DNA of 64,000 bases from Cryobacterium sp. MP_M3 (GTDB lineage: Bacteria; Actinomycetota; Actinomycetes; Actinomycetales; Microbacteriaceae), in assembly GCF_015752155.1 (NCBI RefSeq), contig NZ_JADOVI010000001.1, forward strand, positions 1 to 64,000, given 5' to 3'. The translations under genes were made by a program, and so were the position numbers. This document shows, piece by piece, positions 63,270 to 64,000 of this stretch. The notes under the pieces were generated by a model that ran no database searches, was not told the origin of the DNA, and was given only the letters and a program-made list of their open reading frames with translations. The first letter of the stretch is position 1; each line of letters opens with the position of its first letter.

Positions 63270-64000
63270 CTAGAAGATCATCGGGCGGTCGTCGCCCTCG
63301 CCGTCGAGGGCCAGCTCCACCACGACGGGAACATGGTCGCTGGGCGCGTCGCCCTTACGTTCGTTGCGGTGGATGCTCGCCCCGGTGACCAGGTCGGCGA
63401 ACGACGGCGAGCCGAGGATGAAGTCGATCCGCAGGCCCTCGTTGCGCGGGAAACGCAGCTGCTTGTAGTCCCAGTAGGTGAAGCCCTCCGGCACCAGCGG
63501 TCGCACCACGTCGTGCAGCCCCGCGCCTTCGAAGGCTTCGAAAGCGGCGCGCTCCGGCGGCGAAATGTGCGTGGAGACCCCGGGGACCAGGGTGGGGTCA
63601 CCCACGTCACTGTCCAGCGGGGCGACGTTCCAGTCGCCCATCAGGGCCAGGGCGAGGTGCGGATTCGCGGCGAGTTCCTGTCGCGCGTGCTCCTCGAGCC
63701 GGGCCAGCCAGTCCAGCTTGTAGGCGTAGTGCGGGTCGTCGAGGGACCGCCCGTTCGGCACGTACAGGCTCCACAGGCGCAGGTCGCCGACGGTGGCGCC
63801 GAGCGCGCGCGCCTCGAGCGGCAGGCCGGGACCCTCCTCGCCCTTCTGAAAACCGGGCATCCCGGGGAAGGCGGTGGCGACATCCGTCAGCTCGTGACGG
63901 CTCGCGAACGCGACCCCGTTCCACTGGCTCAGGCCGTGGATCGCCAGCTCGTAGCCGGCCTCCTCGAACTGGCGGGCCGGGAACTGCTCCGGCTTGCACT
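63270..64000 (-). CDS. xthA: Exodeoxyribonuclease III (partial, 5' end outside the window)
   Basis: The visible 243 residues are the body and C-terminus of an ExoIII-type AP endonuclease, which cuts at abasic sites in DNA repair. From the window edge the frame reads CKPEQFPARQFEEAGYELAIHG and QWNGVAFASR. Catalytic motifs follow: WSLYVPNGR, ALMGDWNVAP, YWDYKQLRFPRNEGLRIDFILGS and the terminal SDHVPVVV with Asp and His. The frame is open through 64000, so the gene continues beyond the window. Confidence 0.93.
   Translation of the reverse strand, partial: CKPEQFPARQFEEAGYELAIHGLSQWNGVAFASRHELTDVATAFPGMPGFQKGEEGPGLPLEARALGATVGDLRLWSLYVPNGRSLDDPHYAYKLDWLARLEEHARQELAANPHLALALMGDWNVAPLDSDVGDPTLVPGVSTHISPPERAAFEAFEGAGLHDVVRPLVPEGFTYWDYKQLRFPRNEGLRIDFILGSPSFADLVTGASIHRNERKGDAPSDHVPVVVELALDGEGDDRPMIF

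Overview
The window is chromosomal DNA from a high-GC Gram-positive actinobacterium, most probably a member of Microbacteriaceae (Cryobacterium/Leifsonia-like; the genus is only a guess). The reasons are strong G/C bias at third codon positions, an actinobacterial 23S-5S operon end, an F420-type LLM oxidoreductase, a HAIR (HspR-type) site before clpB, leaderless TAnnnT promoters 6-7 nt from start codons, a DUF6421-SDR-threonine aldolase cluster and a giant SCO7613-like membrane protein. It looks like core and semi-core chromosome. I see no insertion sequence, phage, CRISPR array, tRNA or obvious island.

Layout. 1-3.7 kb: end of an rRNA operon (spacer, 23S, 5S, two terminators). 3.7-10.2 kb: histidine phosphatase, GT87 glycosyltransferase, a C-terminally short GlpX and a SWIM/SNF2 helicase, all on the minus strand. 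10.3-14.8 kb: a minus-strand operon of copper amine oxidase, universal stress protein and APC permease, probably for amine uptake and oxidation. 15-18.4 kb: an N-domain-less ClpB behind a HAIR-like site, then a zinc alcohol dehydrogenase. 18.5-24.3 kb: nitroreductase, then the minus-strand cluster DUF6421, SDR, threonine aldolase and acyl-CoA ligase. 24.5-28.2 kb: AlkD-like protein, DUF1622 and a beta-glucoside-type PTS permease. 28.2-36.6 kb: methyltransferase, LLM oxidoreductase, secreted transglycosylase-like protein, DinB, phosphoglycerate mutase, a glycine-rich membrane protein, xylulokinase and an SDR.

36.7-40.3 kb: two tandem paralogous GGDEF diguanylate cyclases. Each has an intact I-site (RxxD) and each is preceded by a leader RNA that I read as a c-di-GMP-I (GEMM-I) riboswitch; the second copy is more degenerate. 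This suggests feedback on the product at both RNA and protein level. 40.3-46.3 kb: a complete ribose operon rbsR-A-C-B-K-D with a 32-bp perfect palindromic LacI operator on its own promoter. 46.3-52.96 kb: short PNPOx, GT2 synthase, SDR, and a nucleoside hydrolase-MFS operon divergent from a HutC/UTRA GntR regulator. Nucleoside hydrolysis would release ribose for the neighbouring rbs functions (inference). 53-64 kb: 1602-aa membrane protein, ABC exporter, alpha/beta hydrolase, AEC transporter, ABM-like membrane protein and the end of exonuclease III at the window edge.

Two non-genic themes run through the window. Intergenic long-armed inverted repeats (17-26 bp arms) appear to fall into families. 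Short tandem repeats (7-, 8-, 9-, 18- and 36-bp units) sit at or just before the 5' ends of genes. The heptamer GCATCCG/CGGATGC is also far commoner than base composition predicts.
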